DNA of 64,000 nt. Source: Ruegeria arenilitoris (lineage in GTDB: Bacteria; Pseudomonadota; Alphaproteobacteria; Rhodobacterales; Rhodobacteraceae). Each line of letters opens with the position of its first letter. Within the stretch, counting starts at the first letter, position 1. Positions 44,855-54,341 of the stretch are shown one piece after another. Location of the stretch: positions 1,110,828 through 1,174,827 of the forward strand of contig NZ_WPYP01000001.1 in NCBI RefSeq assembly GCF_013030985.1, in the 5' to 3' direction. The notes under the pieces were generated by a model that was not told the origin of the DNA, searched no databases, and saw nothing but the letters and a program-made list of their open reading frames with translations. Made by a program: the position numbers and the translations under genes.

Positions 44855-47048
44855 TTTCACTCTGAGCAAAGACGCGGACGGCGTCGCCTTTGTTACCTGG
44901 GATGCCCAGGGCAAATCCATGAACGTGCTGACGCGCGAGGCCTTTCAGGAGGTCAGCCAACTGATCGATCAGGCCCTGAACGATGACGAGATCAAAGGTA
45001 TCGTCATCACCTCGGGCAAAGAAGGCTCATTCGCGGGCGGTATGGACCTGAACACGCTGGCCACCATCCGTCAAGAAGCGGGCGAGGAACCTGCACAGGC
45101 GCTGTTCGATTTCGTCATGGGCGGCCACCACATCCTGCGCAAGATGGAATTGGCGGGCATGGACCCCAAGACCAAAAAGGGCGGCAAGCCGATCGCCTGT
45201 GCCATCAACGGCACCTGCGCCGGTATCGGGACCGAGATCGCGCTGGCCTGTCACCACCGTGTCATGACCTCGAACCCCAAGGCCAAGATCGGTCTGCCGG
45301 AAATCATGCTTGGCATCTTCCCCGGCGGCGGCGGCACCATGCGTTTCAGCCGTATGGTTGGCGCGATGGCAGCGGCCCCGGTCCTGCTGGAAGGCAAGAT
45401 GATGGACCCGGCCAAGGCCAAGGGCGCGCAGCTGATCGACGCTGTGTCGGACGACCCGGTTGCTGCGGCGAAAGAGTGGGTTCTGAACGCCAAGGACGCC
45501 GATCTGGTCAAGCCTTGGGACGCCAAGGGCTACAAAATGCCCGGTGGTGCGCCCTATCACCCTGCCGGCTTCATGACCTTCGTCGGCGCCAATGCGATGG
45601 TGAACGGCAAGACCCAAGGCGCCTTCCCGGCGGCCAAAGCCCTGCTGAGCTCGATCTACGAAGGTGCGCTGGTCGACTTTGACACCGCTCTGAAAATCGA
45701 AGCGCGCTGGTTCACCAGTGTTCTGATGAACCCGTCCTCATCTGCGATGATCCGGTCTCTGTTCCTGAACAAAGAAGCGCTGGAGAAAGGCGCGGTCCGT
45801 CCCAAAGGTGTTCCCGATCAGCGTGTCCAGAAGGTCGGCGTATTGGGCGCTGGCATGATGGGTGCCGGTATCGCTCTGGTCTCGGCGCAGGCTGGGATGG
45901 AGGTCGTTTTGATCGACCGTGATCAGGAAGCGGCTGACAAGGGCAAGGCCTATTCCGAGACCTATCTGGACAAGGGTATGAAGCGCGGCAAAGTCACGGC
46001 TGAAAAGAAAGAGGCCATGCTGGCCCGCATCACTGCGACTCCGGATCTGGACAACCTCAAAGGCTGTGACCTGATCATCGAAGCCGTGTTCGAGGACGTG
46101 GGTGTCAAGGCCGAGATGACCAAGAAGGTCGAGGCAATCATCCCCGAGGATTGCATCTTTGCTTCGAACACCTCGACCCTGCCGATCACCGATCTGGCCA
46201 AAGCCTCGGCTCGGCCCGAACAGTTCATCGGCATCCACTTCTTCTCGCCGGTTGAAAAGATGTTCCTGGTCGAAATCATCAAGGGCAAGGAAACCGGGGA
46301 TCGCGCAGTCGCCAAGGCGCTGGACTATGTCCGCCAGATCCGCAAAACGCCGATCGTGGTCAACGATGCGCGCTTCTTCTACGCCAACCGCTGCATCATA
46401 CCGTACATCAACGAAGGTGTGCGGATGATCGCCGAGGGTGTGAACCCTGTGCTGATCGACAACGCTGCGCGTCAACTGGGCTTCCCGGTAGGCCCGATCC
46501 AGCTGACCGATGAGACCTCGATTGATCTGGGTGCCAAGATCGCGCGTGCGACCAAAGCGGCGATGGGCGATGCCTACCCGGAAAGCCCCTCGGATGATCT
46601 GATCTTCTGGATGGAGGAACAGGGCCGTCTGGGGCGCAAGGCCAACGCGGGCTTCTTCGACTATGACGAAAAAGGCAAGCGTGTCGAATATTGGAAGGGT
46701 CTGCAGGACAAGTACCCGCATGCCGAAGACCAACCTGATCTGATCGAGGTGCAGGAGCGTCTGATGTTCGCACAGGTTCTGGAAGCGGTCCGCGCGTTGG
46801 AGGAAGGTGTGCTGGAAGACATCCGCGAAGGCGATGTGGGCGCGATCCTGGGCTGGGGCTTTGCACCTTGGTCGGGCGGCCCGCTGAGCTGGCTGGACAT
46901 CATAGGCACGCCTTACGCGGCCGAGCGTTGCGATCAACTGACCGAGGCGTATGGCGAACGCTTCGCCTGCCCGCCGCTGCTGCGTGAGATGGCCGAAAAA
47001 GGCCAGAGCTTCTACGGCCGCTTCGCACCCGAAGCCAAGGCTGCCTAA
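44847..47048 (+). CDS. fadJ: Multifunctional enoyl-CoA hydratase/3-hydroxyacyl-CoA dehydrogenase (FadB/FadJ type)
   Basis: The 733-residue fusion performs hydration and NAD-dependent oxidation of acyl-CoA. Residues about 1-300 are a crotonase domain (GSFAGGMDLNTLA, INGTCAGIGTEIALACHHRV, LPEIMLGIFPGGGGTMRF). Residues about 325-733 are the dehydrogenase, with the NAD loop VGVLGAGMMGAGIALVSAQAG, SNTSTLPITDLA and GIHFFSPVEKMFLVEI. GGAG six bases upstream selects this ATG among three nearby starts. It closes the beta-oxidation set and is followed by a strong terminator. Assignment to FadB or FadJ is not decided by sequence alone. Confidence 0.93.
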   Translation: MTDFTLSKDADGVAFVTWDAQGKSMNVLTREAFQEVSQLIDQALNDDEIKGIVITSGKEGSFAGGMDLNTLATIRQEAGEEPAQALFDFVMGGHHILRKMELAGMDPKTKKGGKPIACAINGTCAGIGTEIALACHHRVMTSNPKAKIGLPEIMLGIFPGGGGTMRFSRMVGAMAAAPVLLEGKMMDPAKAKGAQLIDAVSDDPVAAAKEWVLNAKDADLVKPWDAKGYKMPGGAPYHPAGFMTFVGANAMVNGKTQGAFPAAKALLSSIYEGALVDFDTALKIEARWFTSVLMNPSSSAMIRSLFLNKEALEKGAVRPKGVPDQRVQKVGVLGAGMMGAGIALVSAQAGMEVVLIDRDQEAADKGKAYSETYLDKGMKRGKVTAEKKEAMLARITATPDLDNLKGCDLIIEAVFEDVGVKAEMTKKVEAIIPEDCIFASNTSTLPITDLAKASARPEQFIGIHFFSPVEKMFLVEIIKGKETGDRAVAKALDYVRQIRKTPIVVNDARFFYANRCIIPYINEGVRMIAEGVNPVLIDNAARQLGFPVGPIQLTDETSIDLGAKIARATKAAMGDAYPESPSDDLIFWMEEQGRLGRKANAGFFDYDEKGKRVEYWKGLQDKYPHAEDQPDLIEVQERLMFAQVLEAVRALEEGVLEDIREGDVGAILGWGFAPWSGGPLSWLDIIGTPYAAERCDQLTEAYGERFACPPLLREMAEKGQSFYGRFAPEAKAA

Positions 47049-47054
47049 ATAAAA

Positions 47055-47095
47055 ACGCTGGCGCATGCCCCCAATGCGCCAGCGTTACCTTTTTG
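47055..47095 (+). terminator. Intrinsic terminator after the beta-oxidation operon
   Basis: A perfect 13-base stem (AACGCTGGCGCAT with ATGCGCCAGCGTT, seven-base loop) is followed by ACCTTTTTG. The A run before the stem would also give some termination on the minus strand for the convergent Hint-like gene. Confidence 0.9.
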
Positions 47096-47113
47096 TCTCA
47101 GATAGCTTCCCGC

Positions 47114-47884
47114 TCAGATCATCATCACTGGCCGACCCGGCCGGCCGGGCCGACGCGCGCCCCTAACCGGCCTCACCGGAACAATGGGATGATCAAAAAC
47201 CGGCGCAGGAACCGAGCCCAGCGAATTTGCCAGGACACCAATGTCACCGTTTCTTGTCGTCAGATAAATTAGATCCGCTGCGGCCTCACCCGCGACGACC
47301 TCATACGGCGACGCACCATAGATGCCGCCAGACCCAAAACGGCCCGCCGGGCAAAAGGCCCGAAATCCACCTTCGATATAGATCACCTCGTCCTGATCGA
47401 AAAACAGAGTGCTGATGTCGAAATAGGACGCTGGCACATCCGAGGTTATCCGGAACATGCCGCTCAGCAATCTGGCGGACACAATCGGCATACTGACGGG
47501 CAATGTGATCGGATCATGATTCAACTTGGTGCTGTCCAGTGCGACACCCTGCTCGGGCATCAGCCAGACCGGACGGCCGTTGTAGGCCGCGTTTGACGGC
47601 ACCCGGATCGGCATATTTTCGGCATTGGTTTCGCCGGGTGGCACCGTGATGCAATCTGTCGCAACGCGACTTACCGGTCTGAAACCATTATCCAATGTTC
47701 GAACAAAATCACCGGCCCGCAACTCTTCGACCAGCTTCCATCCGGCCTTTGTCGCAACTCTGGTCCCATGTACCAGCCCACCGCGGCGCGCGTTCAGCGC
47801 AGCCTGTGGCTCGGCGCCCCCTTGGTATTCGGACCTTTCCGCAAAATCTATTACACTCTCTACCTTTAACAAGAACCCACCCAC
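47114..47884 (-). CDS. Hint-domain-like protein with degenerate active site
   Basis: The 256-residue protein resembles the Hint_2 domain proteins common in Rhodobacterales. VHGTRVATKAGWKLVEELRAGD and VRTLDNGFRPVSRV match the start of the domain. LMPEQGVALDS and FDQDEVIYIEGGFRAFCPAGRF match its later landmarks. The usual cysteine five residues before the GT is a glycine here (GLVHGT), and the histidine of the PQHR-like motif is replaced (PEQG), so self-cleavage is unlikely. The tail is rich in Arg, Pro and Gly. The start is GTG with no obvious ribosome binding site, so the N-terminus is uncertain. The upstream DNA is visibly AT-richer than the surroundings. Confidence 0.7.
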   Translation of the reverse strand: MGGFLLKVESVIDFAERSEYQGGAEPQAALNARRGGLVHGTRVATKAGWKLVEELRAGDFVRTLDNGFRPVSRVATDCITVPPGETNAENMPIRVPSNAAYNGRPVWLMPEQGVALDSTKLNHDPITLPVSMPIVSARLLSGMFRITSDVPASYFDISTLFFDQDEVIYIEGGFRAFCPAGRFGSGGIYGASPYEVVAGEAAADLIYLTTRNGDIGVLANSLGSVPAPVFDHPIVPVRPVRGARRPGRPGRPVMMI

Positions 47885-48128
47885 CTATTACACACAACAA
47901 CTAAGATTCATGCGTATCACAGGATTTAGCGGCGCGACTTATTTTTGACATATTATGGCCCAATTTGGACCATTTCAGGCCCCTTAAGCGCCCGAAATAT
48001 AAACAACAATCAAATTGGTAATAGAATTGGACTCAATATGGAAACTATGCACCACAAGGTGGATCAATAGCCTACCCGAATCCGGCGATGTCCTCGGCAC
48101 AGGCACTGGCAAAGCCCGCGCAACAGGA
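47885..48128. other. AT-richer intergenic region
   Basis: The stretch between the Hint-like gene and the EamA transporter gene, both on the minus strand, is noticeably lower in GC than the rest of the window. It contains repeated AATTGG and CCAATTTGG words. I see no convincing reading frame, RNA gene or terminator in it. It probably holds the promoter of the Hint-like gene. Confidence 0.5.
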
Positions 48129-49049
48129 TCACACCGTTTCTCCCAACGCGGCGGCACGCCTTGATCGCCACCCCAGCAACGCCCCGGCTGCGGCGATCAG
48201 CCCGATCCCGGCGATCTGCATGACGCCGATCACTTGCCCCAGCGCGACCCAGGCAAATAGCGGACCGAAAATCATCACCGAGTATTCGAACACAGCAACA
48301 TAAGAGGTTTCTCCAATCTGATAGGCTTTGATCAGCATGAAAACTGCAATCGTCGACCCGACCGCCTGCACGACGATCCATTTCAGCGCCGGCTGCATGT
48401 CCCAGACCATGCCCCGCGTCACGAAACCATCGGGCAATGAAAGCATCGAGAACACGACCAGGCCAAGCGCCCCGGCCAGCCCAAGGGTCAAGATCATGGC
48501 CGCCAACAGCGCTACGGTGCTTTCCTGCGCGCAATGGCTGCGCGTCATGATCGCGCTGAGCGCATAGAAAAACCCTCCGGCCACCGGCAGCAAGGTTTGT
48601 GCATCGAATTCATAGGGATTGGGCTGCAGCACGCAGAGGATACCGGAAAACCCGATCAGAACGGCCAGAATGCGCCACGGGCCGATCCTATGCCCCATCG
48701 CAAGGGCCGAGATCAACAGCACAAAGATCGGTGAGGTGAACAGCCCCGCCAGCGCCTGCGCAATCGGCATCAGCGCCAGCGAGGCAAAATAGAACAGCAT
48801 CGCCAGCGTGATCAGAACGCTGCGCAGAATGACCGGCCCCAGCCGTTGCGGGCGCAAACTGCCCATCCCCAACAAGGAAAGGCCGCCGATCAGCGGCAAC
48901 ATCAGCAGGGCGCGGCTCAGGTGGAATTGCCACAGGCCGACCGTCTCGGCCAGCAGGATCACCACGTTGTCGATCACCCCGATGATCGCCATTGCGCTGA
49001 CCATCAGGACCGAGGCCAAAATCGGTGAGGTCTGAGAGTCCGCCTGCAT
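48129..49049 (-). CDS. EamA/DMT family transporter
   Basis: The 306-residue protein has ten hydrophobic helices in two EamA repeats. Typical segments are LMPIAQALAGLFTSPIFVLLISALA and YQIGETSYVAVFEYSVMIFGPLFAW. DMT transporters export or import small metabolites; the substrate is not known. It is a single gene with a divergent neighbour upstream and the AT-richer region downstream. The start ATG follows a plausible but weak ribosome binding site. Confidence 0.88.
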   Translation of the reverse strand: MQADSQTSPILASVLMVSAMAIIGVIDNVVILLAETVGLWQFHLSRALLMLPLIGGLSLLGMGSLRPQRLGPVILRSVLITLAMLFYFASLALMPIAQALAGLFTSPIFVLLISALAMGHRIGPWRILAVLIGFSGILCVLQPNPYEFDAQTLLPVAGGFFYALSAIMTRSHCAQESTVALLAAMILTLGLAGALGLVVFSMLSLPDGFVTRGMVWDMQPALKWIVVQAVGSTIAVFMLIKAYQIGETSYVAVFEYSVMIFGPLFAWVALGQVIGVMQIAGIGLIAAAGALLGWRSRRAAALGETV

Positions 49050-49189
49050 TCTGTGCCCCGGTTACAAAGCGGCGGTGATTGCCGCGCATCGTGTTATCCA
49101 GCACATTTCACAATCCGGGCGCAACAGGTTTGCGCCTGCGGATTTTACCATGCTAAGCTGAGCCAAAATAATCACGAGCATACCTCACC

Positions 49190-50206
49190 TTGAAGACGGC
49201 ACTCAAACAGTACCAACGGATCGAAGCCACCGGTCTGTGGCGCCCCTCGCCCGATGTGCAGCGGCGAGAGGTCGTGGTGTCGCTTGGTGAAGCCACGCTG
49301 ACCATCTCGGATTTCAACGAACAGGCGCTGACTCATTGGTCTCTGGCAGCGTTAGAACGGCAGAATCCGGGCGTCTTCCCGGCTGTCTTCAACCCCGATG
49401 GTGATCGGGACGAAACGCTGGAGTTGGAGGACTCCGAGACCACGATGATCGAAGCCATCGACCGGCTGCAACGGGCCATCGACCGGGCGCGGCCCCATCC
49501 GGGCCGGTTGCGTTGGTTCAGCGTCGCCGGTGTGGTGGCCGCCGTGGCGTCACTGTTGCTGCTATGGATGCCGTCGGCATTGCAAAACCACGTTGTCTCG
49601 GTCGTGCCCGAGATCAAACGTCAGGATATCGGCAACGCGATTCTGCACCGGATCGAGAGGGTCTCGGGGCGGGCCTGCACGTCTGAGGACGCAGAAGCGG
49701 CGCTGGATCAGTTGGCCACGCGTACCGGGGTTCGAAAGGTCATCATTCTGCCCGCCGGGGTGCAAACCAGCCTTAGCCTGCCAGGCGGCATCGTGCTGCT
49801 GAACCGTGCCTTGGTCGAGGACCACGAAGACCCCTCGGTCGCTGCGGGCTACATCATCGCCGAACGCGCAAGGGCCGAGGCACATGATCCGCTGAACGAT
49901 CTGCTGGACCGCACCGGTGCCACGACAGCCTTCCGCCTGCTGACGACCGGAGAGCTGACACCCGAGAATGTGGACGCTTACACCGAGCAGGTTCTGTCGG
50001 AACCTCGCCCCACCCTGCCCGATGATGATTTGCTTGAGGTCTTCGCCCAAGCCGCGCTGCCATCGACCCCTTATGCTTATGCGATGGATGTCACCGGCGA
50101 GACGGTGTTGGGCCTGATCGAGGCCGACCCGATGGCGGGTCGCCCCCTGCAACAGGTTCTGCCGGACCGCGACTGGGTCCGGCTGCAGAATATCTGCGGA
50201 GAATAA
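49190..50206 (+). CDS. Membrane protein with degenerate M48-peptidase-like domain
   Basis: The 338-residue protein has an N-terminal cytosolic part, one membrane helix (WFSVAGVVAAVASLLLLWMPSAL, near residues 105-127) and an outer domain. The segment TSLSLPGGIVLLNRALVEDHEDPSVAAGYIIAERARAEAHDPL resembles the M48 (Ste24/HtpX) stretch that normally reads LPGG...GL..A..HExxH..H. The zinc motif HExxH is not present, so a protease activity is unlikely. The start is TTG, the first start codon after an in-frame stop. It ends three bases before the convergent upp gene. The family has no function known to me. Confidence 0.68.
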   Translation: MKTALKQYQRIEATGLWRPSPDVQRREVVVSLGEATLTISDFNEQALTHWSLAALERQNPGVFPAVFNPDGDRDETLELEDSETTMIEAIDRLQRAIDRARPHPGRLRWFSVAGVVAAVASLLLLWMPSALQNHVVSVVPEIKRQDIGNAILHRIERVSGRACTSEDAEAALDQLATRTGVRKVIILPAGVQTSLSLPGGIVLLNRALVEDHEDPSVAAGYIIAERARAEAHDPLNDLLDRTGATTAFRLLTTGELTPENVDAYTEQVLSEPRPTLPDDDLLEVFAQAALPSTPYAYAMDVTGETVLGLIEADPMAGRPLQQVLPDRDWVRLQNICGE

Positions 50207-50209
50207 GCG

Positions 50210-50842
50210 TTACTTGGTGCCGAACATCCGGTCCCCGGCATCCCCGAGACCGGGCATGATGTAACCCTTCGAATTCAACTCGCGGTCCAGAGACGCGGTG
50301 ACGATTTTCACATCCGGATGCGCCTCTTTCATGCGCGCGACGCCTTCGGGCGCGGCCAGCAGGCAGAGGAAACGGATATCGGTCGCGCCTGCCTCTTTCA
50401 GCAGGTCAATTGCCGCGGCCGAGCTGTTGCCGGTGGCCAGCATCGGATCAACGGCAATAACCAGACGGTCTTTCAACCCTTCGGGTGCCTTGAAGTAATA
50501 CTGCACCGGCTTCAGGGTTTCTTCGTCGCGGTACAGGCCGACAAACCCGACACGCGCCGAGGGGACCAGTTCCAGTACACCGTCCAACATCCCGTTGCCC
50601 GCACGCAGGATCGACACCAACGCCAGTTTCTTGCCAGCCAGAATTGGCGCGTCCATCTCCTCCATCGGGGTTTCGATATGGCGGGTGGTCAGAGGCATCT
50701 CACGCGTGACCTCATAGGCCAGCAACAGCGTGATCTCGCGCAGAAGCTGCCGGAATTCAGCGGTCGAGGTGCCCTTGTCCCGCATGAGCGTAAGTTTGTG
50801 CTGGACCAGCGGGTGGTCAACGACGGTCAGGTGTTCGCTCAT
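50210..50842 (-). CDS. upp: Uracil phosphoribosyltransferase Upp
   Basis: Upp converts uracil and PRPP to UMP in pyrimidine salvage. The 210-residue protein has the expected length, with [24 protein letters not shown] and the PRPP loop [22 protein letters not shown]. The C-terminal [17 protein letters not shown] is the family ending. It is the last gene of the salvage operon and overlaps add by four bases. Confidence 0.97.
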   Translation of the reverse strand: MSEHLTVVDHPLVQHKLTLMRDKGTSTAEFRQLLREITLLLAYEVTREMPLTTRHIETPMEEMDAPILAGKKLALVSILRAGNGMLDGVLELVPSARVGFVGLYRDEETLKPVQYYFKAPEGLKDRLVIAVDPMLATGNSSAAAIDLLKEAGATDIRFLCLLAAPEGVARMKEAHPDVKIVTASLDRELNSKGYIMPGLGDAGDRMFGTK

Positions 50843-51825
50843 GATCTCTCCAGTCTTTTCTTGACCCGCGCGCGGGTGTCATCATCGCAGAAGGCCGCGT
50901 TCAGGGCGGTTTCATTCAGGGCAGCAAAGTCTTCGGCCTCCCAGCCAAAGGCTTGGCTTAACATCTCATATTCGCGCCGCATGGTGGTGTGAAAAAACGG
51001 CGGGTCGTCGGTTGATACAGTGACGTTGACCCCGTGGTCGCGCAACCGGGCAATCGGGTGCGCTGCGAAATCGGGGAACAGGCCCAGAACCACGTTCGAG
51101 CCCGGACACACTTCAAGCGTCACCTCACGGTCGACCAGTTCGCGGATCAGGTCGGGGTCTTCGATGGCGCGGACGCCGTGGCCAACACGCTCTACCCCCA
51201 GATCGCGCACGGCATCGCGCACGCTTTCGGGGCCACCGAATTCACCGGCATGAGTGGTCAGCCGCAACCCGGCTTCGCGGGCGCAGTCGAAGGCCCATTT
51301 GTAATCGCCTTGCGTGCCGACGGATTCGTTGCCGCCCATACCGAACCCCGTAATCCAATCTCCGGCGGTTTCGGCAGCGCAATGGGCGCTGTGTTTGGCC
51401 TGCTCGGACCCGAAATGGCGCACGCAAGTCACGACGCCACGCAGCGTGATGTCATATTTGCGCTCGGCCTCATCCGCCGCGTCCTGAATGGCACTCAGGT
51501 AATCGCGCCAGGCGGGCAGATCCCCGCCGCCACAGAAATCGGGGCTTAGGAAGGTTTCGGAATAGACCACACCATTGGCGGCACTTTCTTCGAGGATCGC
51601 CAGCGTCAGGCGGCGGAAATCCTCGGGTGATTTCAGCACTTCGCAAGCGGCCTCATAGACGCTGAGGAAATGGGTGAAGTCGCGGAAGTCGTAGCTGCCG
51701 TCAGGCTTGAAAATCCCACTCAGGTCAATGCGCTTTTCATGCGCCAACTGACGGATGAAGGCAGGCGGGGCCGCACCTTCGTGGTGCAGGTGCAATTCAA
51801 TCTTGGGTAAGTCTGCGACGGTCAT
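50839..51825 (-). CDS. add: Adenosine deaminase Add
   Basis: Add deaminates adenosine to inosine. The 328-residue protein has the zinc ligands in [12 protein letters not shown] (HxH), the catalytic segment [29 protein letters not shown], and the metal aspartates in [11 protein letters not shown]. It overlaps deoB upstream and upp downstream by four bases each, forming one purine and pyrimidine nucleoside salvage message. The length is normal for bacterial Add, and an adenine deaminase is a less likely alternative. Confidence 0.92.
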   Translation of the reverse strand: MTVADLPKIELHLHHEGAAPPAFIRQLAHEKRIDLSGIFKPDGSYDFRDFTHFLSVYEAACEVLKSPEDFRRLTLAILEESAANGVVYSETFLSPDFCGGGDLPAWRDYLSAIQDAADEAERKYDITLRGVVTCVRHFGSEQAKHSAHCAAETAGDWITGFGMGGNESVGTQGDYKWAFDCAREAGLRLTTHAGEFGGPESVRDAVRDLGVERVGHGVRAIEDPDLIRELVDREVTLEVCPGSNVVLGLFPDFAAHPIARLRDHGVNVTVSTDDPPFFHTTMRREYEMLSQAFGWEAEDFAALNETALNAAFCDDDTRARVKKRLERS

Positions 51826-53033
51826 AGAAAACTCTTCCCCGGTCCTTGAGCCGGAATGTTCAGATGATGCGCGATGCTGGCGGCAACGTCGGCGAAATTG
51901 ATCGCGCCGATCTGCCCGGCACCCTGCCCGGCGATCAGAACGGGAACCTGTTCGCGCGTGTGATCGGTACCGATCCAGCTGGGATCATTGCCGTGATCGG
52001 CGGTCAACAGCAACAGGTCGCCGGGGCGCAGACGCGACAGGATCGCGCCGAGCTCTCGGTCGAACCACTCCAGCGCGCGGGCATATCCGCTGATGTCGCG
52101 GCGGTGGCCATAGAGGCTGTCGAACTCGACGAAATTGGCGAAGGTCAGGCTGCCTTCTTCGGCCTCATCGGCCAGATCCGACAGGTGGCCCATCAACTCG
52201 GCATCCGAGCCTTTGCGTAGGGTGTCGATCCCCTGCATCGAGAAGATATCGCCGATCTTGCCCACCGCATGAACCCGCCGCCCGGCATCCTGCGCCCAGT
52301 TGGTCAACACCGGCGCAGGCGGCAGGATGGCAAAGTCCTTGCGGTTGGTGGTGCGGGTGAAACCCTCTTCCGGCGAGCCGACAAAGGGCCGCGCGATGAC
52401 TCGGCCCACCTTCATCTCATGCAGTCGCGGGGCCAGTGCCTTGCACATGTCCAAGAGACGATCGAGACCAAAACTCTCCTCATGCGCCGCGATCTGGAAA
52501 ACGCTGTCGGCTGAGGTGTAGCAGATCGGCCAGCCGGTCCGCATATGCTCGGCCCCCAGTTCGGCGATGATCGCCGTGCCCGAGGCGTGGCAATCCCCCA
52601 GAATGCCCTCAACCCCTGCGGCCTCGGCAGCCGCGCGGCTTAAGTCGTCCGGGAAGGATGGTGTCGTGTCCGGAAAATAATGCCAGTCCCACGGCACCGG
52701 CAGCCCGGCCAATTCCCAGTGCCCCGAAGGCGTGTCCTTGCCCGGTGAATGCTCGCGCGCGCAGCCCCAAAGACCCGAGGGGTCGGCCTGCAGTCCGGGC
52801 GTATCCGCGCCCGAGGCCAAACGCGTCGCGGCCCCCAAGCCCAGTGCATCAAGGTTGGGCAGATGCAGCGGACCTGACCGTCCGTCCTCGGCACGCCCTT
52901 CGGCGCAGGCCTGCGCGATGTGCGCCAGAGTGTTCGCACCGGTATCCGGGACTGCGCCGTTAAAGAACCGATCCGCATCTGGCGCGCCGCCGATACCAAC
53001 CGAATCCATCACAACAAGAAAAGCGCGGGTCAC
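51822..53033 (-). CDS. deoB: Phosphopentomutase DeoB
   Basis: DeoB interconverts ribose-1-phosphate or deoxyribose-1-phosphate with the 5-phosphates. The 403-residue protein has VVMDSVGIGGAPDADRF, HSPGKDTPSGHWELAG with the phosphorylated threonine, and the metal site LLTADHGNDPSWIGTDHTRE. The start is GTG overlapping the deoA stop (GTGA). It connects sugar phosphates from nucleoside phosphorolysis to central metabolism. Confidence 0.96.
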   Translation of the reverse strand: MTRAFLVVMDSVGIGGAPDADRFFNGAVPDTGANTLAHIAQACAEGRAEDGRSGPLHLPNLDALGLGAATRLASGADTPGLQADPSGLWGCAREHSPGKDTPSGHWELAGLPVPWDWHYFPDTTPSFPDDLSRAAAEAAGVEGILGDCHASGTAIIAELGAEHMRTGWPICYTSADSVFQIAAHEESFGLDRLLDMCKALAPRLHEMKVGRVIARPFVGSPEEGFTRTTNRKDFAILPPAPVLTNWAQDAGRRVHAVGKIGDIFSMQGIDTLRKGSDAELMGHLSDLADEAEEGSLTFANFVEFDSLYGHRRDISGYARALEWFDRELGAILSRLRPGDLLLLTADHGNDPSWIGTDHTREQVPVLIAGQGAGQIGAINFADVAASIAHHLNIPAQGPGKSFL

Positions 53034-54337
53034 GGCGTGATCCTTTCGTGAACAAGCGTCGGCATCGGCCCCGCATCCGGACCGATCGTTATGGCCATTT
53101 TCACCGCTTCAGATGCCTGTTGTGCGGCGTCTTCACGGGCTGCGTGGACAACCGCCAAAGGCGCGCCCTTTTCGATCCTGTCACCCAGCCTGACGATTCC
53201 AGACAGACCAACCGCCGGATCGATCACATCATCCTCGACCTGCCGACCGCCGCCCAGCGCCACCACGGACAGGCCCAGCGCCTCGCCATCTATTGCGGTG
53301 ATGTAACCGCTGGCATCCGCAGAAACCTCAAGGATCACGCTGGCTTCGGGCAGGTAGCGGGACCAGTTGTCGACAAACTGCAACGGCCCTCCCACGGCGG
53401 ACATCATGCGACCAAACCTTTCAGCCGCGCGGCCGTCGCGGATGACGTCGGTGATCTTGTCGCGCCCTTCGTCAGCGGTTGCGAACATGCCCGCATCGGC
53501 CAGCAGCACTCCGCCCAGCTCGGCCGAGATTTCGGCCAGCGGTTCGTTATACGCCTTGGTCAGAACCTTCATCACCTCGGCCACTTCCAGCGCGTTGCCC
53601 AACGCAGGCGCCAAGGGTTGATGCATATCGGTGATCACAGCCGAGGTCCGGCATCCCGCCGCGTTGGCGGTTTCCGTCAGGGCCTGCGCCAGGCTGCGGG
53701 CATCCTCAAGCGTCTTCATGAACGCGCCAGAGCCGACCTTGACGTCCAGCACCAGCGCCTCGGGGCTGGCGGCCAGTTTCTTGGATAGGATCGAGGCGGT
53801 GATCAGGTCCAAGCTTTCCACCGTCGCCGTCACATCGCGGATCGCATAAAGCCGCTTGTCCGCGGGGGCAATCTGCCCCGTTGCACCGACAATGGCCGCA
53901 CCGGTATCGCGCAGGATCTGAGCCAGACGTTCCTGCCCGATCTGGGTGCTGACGCCCGGAACGGATTCCAGTTTGTCCAGAGTTCCGCCGGTATGGCCCA
54001 GCCCGCGGCCCGAGATCATCGGAACATACGCACCGAGTTCGGCCAACGCCGGGGCCAGCACCAGTGAGACGCTGTCGCCCACCCCTCCGGTCGAGTGTTT
54101 GTCGATCACCGGACCATCGAAATCCCAGCTCAGCACGTCACCGCTGTCGCGCATGGCCACGGTCAGGTCAGCGCGCCCCTGCGCGCCCAGCCCGCCCATG
54201 CAGACAGCCATGGCAAAAGCCCCGGCCTGCGCGTCACTGACGCCACCATCGGCCAGACCCTGCGCGAACCATGTCAGTTCCTCACCGGTGGGCACCTGCC
54301 CCCGGCGTAGCTTTGCGATGATCGAACGAGCGTCCAT
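53030..54337 (-). CDS. deoA: Thymidine phosphorylase DeoA
   Basis: DeoA splits thymidine or uridine with phosphate. The 435-residue protein has the phosphate-binding KHSTGGVGDSVSLVLAPALA, ISGRGLGHTGGTLDKLESVPG, the SILSKKLAASPEALVLDVKVGSGAFM segment and the usual glycine-rich C-terminal domain. It begins four bases after the cdd stop and overlaps deoB by four bases. Confidence 0.96.
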   Translation of the reverse strand: MDARSIIAKLRRGQVPTGEELTWFAQGLADGGVSDAQAGAFAMAVCMGGLGAQGRADLTVAMRDSGDVLSWDFDGPVIDKHSTGGVGDSVSLVLAPALAELGAYVPMISGRGLGHTGGTLDKLESVPGVSTQIGQERLAQILRDTGAAIVGATGQIAPADKRLYAIRDVTATVESLDLITASILSKKLAASPEALVLDVKVGSGAFMKTLEDARSLAQALTETANAAGCRTSAVITDMHQPLAPALGNALEVAEVMKVLTKAYNEPLAEISAELGGVLLADAGMFATADEGRDKITDVIRDGRAAERFGRMMSAVGGPLQFVDNWSRYLPEASVILEVSADASGYITAIDGEALGLSVVALGGGRQVEDDVIDPAVGLSGIVRLGDRIEKGAPLAVVHAAREDAAQQASEAVKMAITIGPDAGPMPTLVHERITP

Positions 54338-54341
54338 GGGC

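Noticed and set aside
47885..48128. Small gene in the spacer
   Set aside because: Short open stretches there have neither ribosome binding sites nor recognisable sequence patterns.
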